10,307 bases of DNA, taken from assembly GCA_018065365.1 (NCBI GenBank), contig JAGHTH010000077.1:1-10307 (forward strand), written 5' to 3'. A program made the position numbers and the translations under genes. The stretch is from Candidatus Coliplasma caballi (GTDB lineage: Bacteria > Bacillota > Clostridia > Oscillospirales > CAG-382). How positions within the stretch are numbered: position 1 is the first letter of the stretch; the number at the start of each line of letters is the position of its first letter. Positions 7,109-10,307 of the stretch are shown piece after piece. The notes beneath the pieces were generated by a model that saw only the letters and a list, made by a program, of their open reading frames with translations, did no database searches and was not told the origin of the DNA.

Positions 7109-8491
7109 TTATTTTCCTTTCACAGTTCCGGAAAGCGTGTATTGCTTCGCGGAAGTAATTTCGATCTCACAGAACGTGCCTGCCGGCACCGCTTTGTCAA
7201 ACGTAACGATCTTGTTCTGCGAACTTCTGCCGCAGAACACGCCGTCCTTTTCGCCGTCGGACAGCACGCGGATGGTCTTCCCGACCATTTTCTGATTCTT
7301 TTCGAGCGCGATCGCGTTCTCGACGTCGGACAGGTATTGGAATCTCCGCACCTGTTCTTCTCTTGGGATCCGCCCGTCCATCTTCTCCGCGACAGTTCCG
7401 CGCCGCGGCGAGTAAATAAACGTATAAAGAAGATCGAAGCCGACCTCTTTGACCAGATCGACGGTCTCTAAAAACTCGCTTTCCGTCTCTCCCGGGAACC
7501 CCACGATCACGTCGGAAGTGATCGAAGCGTTCGGGAGTTTTTCTTTGATCTTGTTTGCGGTCTCCAGATATTTTGCCCTGGTGTATCTGCGGTTCATCTC
7601 TTTCAACACCCGGTCGCTCCCCGATTGGAACGGCAGGTGGAACTGATCCGCGATCTTCCCGTGCGACGCCATCACGTCGATCAGCGCGTCGGAAGCGTCC
7701 TTCGGGTGCGAGGTCATGAATCGCAGCCAGAAATCGCCCTCCGTTTCGGCACATTTCGCCAGCAGTTCCGGGAACGTCAGTTCTCCCTTGTAGGAATTGA
7801 CGTTCTGCCCGAGCAGCATAATGTCCTTATACCCGCTTCCCGCCAACTCCGAAACCTCGGCAAGCACGTTCTTCGCCTCTCTGCTGCGCTCTCTGCCGCG
7901 CACGTACGGAACGATGCAGTACGAACAGAAATTGTTGCAGCCGTACATGATCGAGACCAACGCCCGATAGGAGCCGCTCCGAAGCACCGGCGTTCCCTCG
8001 CTGATCACGCCGAATTCCGAATGCGGCAGATCGTTTACGTACTGCTTCTGCTTCCGGCTTTCGAGCGCGTTCTTCACGATCTCGGGGACACGGTGCTGCA
8101 TATCCGTCCCGAACAGAAAGTCCACGAACGGATAACTTTCAAACAGCAATTCCTGCCGGTGCGCTTCCTGCGCCATGCAGCCGCACATCCCGATCAGCGT
8201 GCCGCGCGTTTCCTTTTGCTTTTTGAGCGAGCCGATGTTGCCCAAGACACGCTCCTCCGCGTGTTCCCGGATCGCGCAGGTGTTCAGAATGACCAAGTCC
8301 GCTTCGCTCACGTCGTCCGTGATCGTATATCCGCAAAGCGCAAGCGCGCCCGCGATGCGCTCGCCGTCCGCTTCGTTCTGCTGACAGCCGAACGTCCGCA
8401 CGACCGCTTTTTTGCCCGTAAGCAGCGGCACCAGCGACAGCGCGATCTCCCGCTGCCCCTCGATCTCTTTTTGATCGACAAAAATTTCCAT
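7109..8491 (-). CDS. miaB: tRNA-2-methylthio-N6-dimethylallyladenosine synthase MiaB
   Basis: MiaB is a radical-SAM methylthiotransferase that converts i6A-37 to ms2i6A-37 in tRNAs reading codons that begin with U. The 460-residue protein has the expected three domains. The N-terminal UPF0004 domain binds the auxiliary cluster through Cys36 (TFGCQQNEADGER), Cys72 (NTCAIREHAEERV) and Cys105 (GCMAQE). The radical-SAM domain has Cys185, Cys189 and Cys192 (YGCNNFCSYCIVPYVRGRE), followed by LLGQNVNSY and SDVIVGFPGET. A TRAM RNA-binding domain occupies about 396-458. The motif CQQNE and the roughly 30-residue N-terminal lead are typical of clostridial MiaB rather than the paralogues MtaB or RimO. 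The ATG at 8491 has aaggaa about 11 nt upstream. It lies 5 bp after the NlpC/P60 gene and 3 bp before the YlbF-family gene. The dimethylallyltransferase MiaA, which makes the substrate, is not in this window. Confidence 0.96.
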   Translation of the reverse strand: MEIFVDQKEIEGQREIALSLVPLLTGKKAVVRTFGCQQNEADGERIAGALALCGYTITDDVSEADLVILNTCAIREHAEERVLGNIGSLKKQKETRGTLIGMCGCMAQEAHRQELLFESYPFVDFLFGTDMQHRVPEIVKNALESRKQKQYVNDLPHSEFGVISEGTPVLRSGSYRALVSIMYGCNNFCSYCIVPYVRGRERSREAKNVLAEVSELAGSGYKDIMLLGQNVNSYKGELTFPELLAKCAETEGDFWLRFMTSHPKDASDALIDVMASHGKIADQFHLPFQSGSDRVLKEMNRRYTRAKYLETANKIKEKLPNASITSDVIVGFPGETESEFLETVDLVKEVGFDLLYTFIYSPRRGTVAEKMDGRIPREEQVRRFQYLSDVENAIALEKNQKMVGKTIRVLSDGEKDGVFCGRSSQNKIVTFDKAVPAGTFCEIEITSAKQYTLSGTVKGK

Positions 8492-8496
8492 ACGCT

Positions 8497-9264
8497 TTAC
8501 AGTTCCTTATGCTTCATCACGCAGACGATGCGCTTCTTCCATTCTTCCGTCAATTCCTGCACGCAGACCTTGCCCGCCGAGCCCGACGCGTGTACGAACG
8601 TCCCGTCGCCGAGATACAGCGCGATATGCCCGTCAAAGAACAGCAAGTCGGCTTTTTTTGCTTCTTCGAGCGGAATGGCGACCAGATTCTCGTTCTTGTC
8701 CGGATCGGCGTCGCGCCAGATCGTCAGCCCGTTCAGACGGTACGCCATAAAGGTCAGCCCGGAGCAATCCAGCCCCGCCGGCGTTCTTCCGCCCCAACGG
8801 TACTGCGTGCCGAGGTAGGAAAGCGCGTCGGAAGCAATGCTCTCGCGCGTTTCTTCCGCGGAACGTTTTTCGGGAACGAGCGGACGGACGTGCGACTGCA
8901 AAAGATACCAGATCCGCTTGGACGGCAGCACCGCGAAGCAATATTTCGGCTCTTCGTGCGAATATCCCACGTCAACGCGCGCGCCTCTCGGCAGCGTCAG
9001 CATCGAGCGGTAATAATTGCGGTTTTCGCAAAGCAGATCGGCAAACGGAACGCATACGACGCGGTTTGCTTCGTGCAGTTCGTCCATCAAAGAACGGCTC
9101 TCCACCCAGCCCTCGTACCCGTAATCCGTGCGGATGTGCGAGAACGCGCCCTCGGTGCCAAGCACCTCCACACCGTCGCCGTACAGCAGTTCATCGACCT
9201 GCTGGCTCATCAGTTCGGGCGTTTCCGAAACGCTCGTCATGGGGACACAACAAATTTTTTTCAT
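8497..9264 (-). CDS. NlpC/P60 endopeptidase with N-terminal SH3-like domains (YkfC-like)
   Basis: The 255-residue protein is a likely gamma-D-glutamyl-diamino-acid peptidase acting on peptidoglycan peptides. Residues 1-130 form bacterial SH3-like domains (LLYGDGVEVLGTEGAFSHIR, YGYEGWV). The NlpC/P60 domain runs from about 140 to 250, with catalytic Cys167 in AGLDCSGLTFMAYR, His213 in GHIALYLGDG and a third polar residue His225 in FVHASG. This layout resembles YkfC-type enzymes. No signal peptide or membrane segment is visible: MKKICCVPMTSVSETPEL has no hydrophobic core. A role in cytoplasmic muropeptide recycling is therefore more likely than wall remodelling, unless export uses another route. 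The ATG at 9264 is chosen; an upstream in-frame GTG at 9276 has no spaced ribosome site, whereas ggag lies 11 nt before the ATG. It is the first gene of the minus-strand run. Confidence 0.9.
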   Translation of the reverse strand: MKKICCVPMTSVSETPELMSQQVDELLYGDGVEVLGTEGAFSHIRTDYGYEGWVESRSLMDELHEANRVVCVPFADLLCENRNYYRSMLTLPRGARVDVGYSHEEPKYCFAVLPSKRIWYLLQSHVRPLVPEKRSAEETRESIASDALSYLGTQYRWGGRTPAGLDCSGLTFMAYRLNGLTIWRDADPDKNENLVAIPLEEAKKADLLFFDGHIALYLGDGTFVHASGSAGKVCVQELTEEWKKRIVCVMKHKEL

Positions 9265-9366
9265 AAAGAAAACCACTCCGAAACGAAAATATTTTGATCA
9301 AAATTCCCTGCTTTATTCTTCGCCTCGGAAGCAAAGAATAAAAAAGAGAAAGGAGGAATCTCAAAT
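9265..9366. promoter_or_regulatory. Divergent intergenic region with a 14-bp palindrome and an inverted repeat
   Basis: This spacer must hold the promoters of the divergent deacetylase gene and probably of the whole seven-gene minus-strand operon. It is A/T-rich, unlike the flanking genes. A perfect 14-bp palindrome, attttgatcaaaat, lies at 9291-9304. A second inverted repeat pairs tttattctt (9312-9320) with aagaataaa (9334-9342) around a 13-base loop. TTGATC at 9294 and TATTCT at 9314 resemble -35 and -10 boxes but are only 14 bp apart, so I do not call a promoter. Both symmetrical elements could be operators; that is inference. Confidence 0.5.
9349..9357 (+). promoter_or_regulatory. Strong Shine-Dalgarno that fixes a TTG start
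   Basis: The sequence aaaggagga is close to the full anti-16S complement and ends about 10 nt before the TTG at 9367. No ATG or GTG occurs in frame between it and the signal peptide. This ribosome site together with the MKRLYQAIFSC leader is what identifies TTG as the start codon. Confidence 0.85.
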
Positions 9367-10307
9367 TTGAAACGACTATATCAGGCAATTTTTTCCTGTT
9401 TGCTTTCCGTTTGCCTGCTCGGAACTTCGTTCGTCCTGCCCGCGTCCGCGCTCGACAAAACGAGGCAGAATTGGTTTTTCAAACCGAACGGCAGCGACCG
9501 CCCGGAACTTTTGGGCGGGAGCAAACTGATAAACGACTACGACGTGATCGCGCTCGGCAAAGAAGAAAAAGTGATCTATCTGACCTTTGACGCCGGCTAC
9601 GAAAACGGCAACGTCGAAAAAATCGTCGAAGCACTCGACAAGCACGGCGCAAAAGGCGCGTTCTTCATCCTGCCCGGGCTGATCCGCTACGCGCCCGACC
9701 TTGTGTGCCGCCTCGCGAACGAAGGCCACACGGTCTGCAACCACAGCACGAGCCACAAGGATCTTTCCGCGGTGAGCGAAACCGTGTTCTTGCAGGAAAT
9801 GCACGCGCTCGAAACGCAATACCGCGAACTGACCGGCAGAACGATGCCGCACTTCTTCCGTCCGCCCGAGGGCGCGTTCTCCGAAAACCTGCTTGCGCTC
9901 TGCAAACAAAACGGCTATCGCCCGGTGTTCTGGTCGTACGCCTACGCCGATTGGGACAACAACAAACAGCCCGATCCGGAAATCGCCAAGCAGAAGATCC
10001 TCTCCAACCTGCACCCCGGGGAAGTCTTGCTGCTGCACCCCACGTCCGCGACCAACGCCGCCATTTTGGACGACCTGCTTTGCGAAATCGAATCGCGCGG
10101 CTACCGTTTCGGTACGCTCGATGAATTCGACGCGGCGCAGACACTTTCGATCGACGACTACAAACAGCAAGGGCTGGTATTCAGTGAAAACCGCGCGGCA
10201 GTCAAAACCGTCGCTTTAAACTTTGACGACGGGCCGCATCCGAAACAGCCCGACGAAATTCTGTCCGACTTGCAAAAATACGCTGTCCGCGCGACCTTTT
10301 TCACGAT
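9367..10307 (+). CDS. Secreted tandem polysaccharide deacetylase: PdaA-like domain plus second NodB domain (partial)
   Basis: The frame from TTG 9367 stays open for 313 codons to the window edge. Residues 1-28 are a signal peptide (MKR, hydrophobic core, cleavage after PASA). The first domain (about 60-256) resembles PdaA, the muramic-acid deacetylase of the delta-lactam pathway in spore cortex. It shows TFDAGYENGN at 73-82, the metal-binding pair in NHSTSH (His126, His130), FRPPEGAFS with Arg165, WSYAYADWD at 189-197 and LLLHPTSATNA at 221-231. Ala76 replaces the second Asp of the classical DD motif, which is normal in the PdaA branch. A second NodB domain begins near 279 with NFDDGPHP at 285-292, where both Asp are kept, then ATFFT at the edge. 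Substrates are likely muramic acid or GlcNAc residues of peptidoglycan. Minus-strand and other-frame ORFs over this gene are shadows. The remaining sequence lies outside the window. Confidence 0.9.
   Translation, partial: MKRLYQAIFSCLLSVCLLGTSFVLPASALDKTRQNWFFKPNGSDRPELLGGSKLINDYDVIALGKEEKVIYLTFDAGYENGNVEKIVEALDKHGAKGAFFILPGLIRYAPDLVCRLANEGHTVCNHSTSHKDLSAVSETVFLQEMHALETQYRELTGRTMPHFFRPPEGAFSENLLALCKQNGYRPVFWSYAYADWDNNKQPDPEIAKQKILSNLHPGEVLLLHPTSATNAAILDDLLCEIESRGYRFGTLDEFDAAQTLSIDDYKQQGLVFSENRAAVKTVALNFDDGPHPKQPDEILSDLQKYAVRATFFT

Noticed and set aside
7625..8818. A 397-codon plus-strand ORF antisense to miaB and the NlpC/P60 gene
   Set aside because: It crosses two clear minus-strand genes with intact catalytic motifs, has no ribosome site or recognisable domain, and its composition is that expected from the reverse complement of GC-rich coding DNA.
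9376..10170. A 264-codon minus-strand ORF opposite the deacetylase
   Set aside because: The plus strand shows a signal peptide, a strong Shine-Dalgarno and all deacetylase motifs in order; the antisense frame shows no family features.
1..10307. tRNA or rRNA genes, CRISPR arrays, insertion sequences, phage or defence genes
   Set aside because: I saw no cloverleaf, repeat-spacer array, transposase or integrase motif, and almost all bases are accounted for by housekeeping genes.

Overview
This window looks like a piece of chromosome from an anaerobic Firmicute of the class Clostridia, probably an uncultured gut lineage. Three things point there. First, the gene order miaB - YlbF/YmcA-family gene - mutS - mutL is the Bacillus/Clostridia arrangement. 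Second, the proteins match Firmicute forms: an endonuclease-type MutL, and a PdaA-like deacetylase with Asp-Ala in its first motif. Third, the DNA is GC-rich at third codon positions but has A-rich Shine-Dalgarno regions. I cannot name the genus.

Layout. Positions 1-145 hold the last 47 codons of an unrecognised plus-strand gene. Positions 146-261 are a convergent spacer with a perfect 38-bp palindrome and a rho-independent terminator. Positions 262-9264 carry seven minus-strand genes, very tightly packed, read right to left: an NlpC/P60 peptidase with SH3-like repeats and no signal peptide, miaB, a YlbF/YmcA-family gene, mutS, mutL, tgt, and a secreted C39-like cysteine peptidase. Gaps are 5, 3, about 60, 30 and 35 bp, and the last pair overlaps by 4 bp, so this is probably one operon ending at the terminator at 221-248. 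The roughly 100-bp spacer at 9265-9366 separates it from a divergent plus-strand gene. That gene starts at a TTG codon behind a strong Shine-Dalgarno and encodes a secreted protein with two polysaccharide deacetylase domains. It runs off the right edge.

How the genes relate. MutS and MutL are the core of methyl-independent mismatch repair. MiaB (methylthiolation at tRNA position 37) and Tgt (queuosine pathway, position 34) both modify the anticodon loop. The YlbF/YmcA-family protein ends in a four-cysteine cluster that could hold an Fe-S cluster, and it sits next to the Fe-S enzyme MiaB. The two ends of the cluster and the divergent gene are about peptidoglycan or secreted proteolysis.

Most of the window is ordinary housekeeping DNA. 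I found no phage, defence, CRISPR, transposase or biosynthetic cluster. The points worth a second look are the paired 25-bp hairpin repeat between the YlbF-family gene and mutS (with a compensatory base change), the palindrome at 160-197, the two-type tandem deacetylase, and the C-terminal cysteine cluster.
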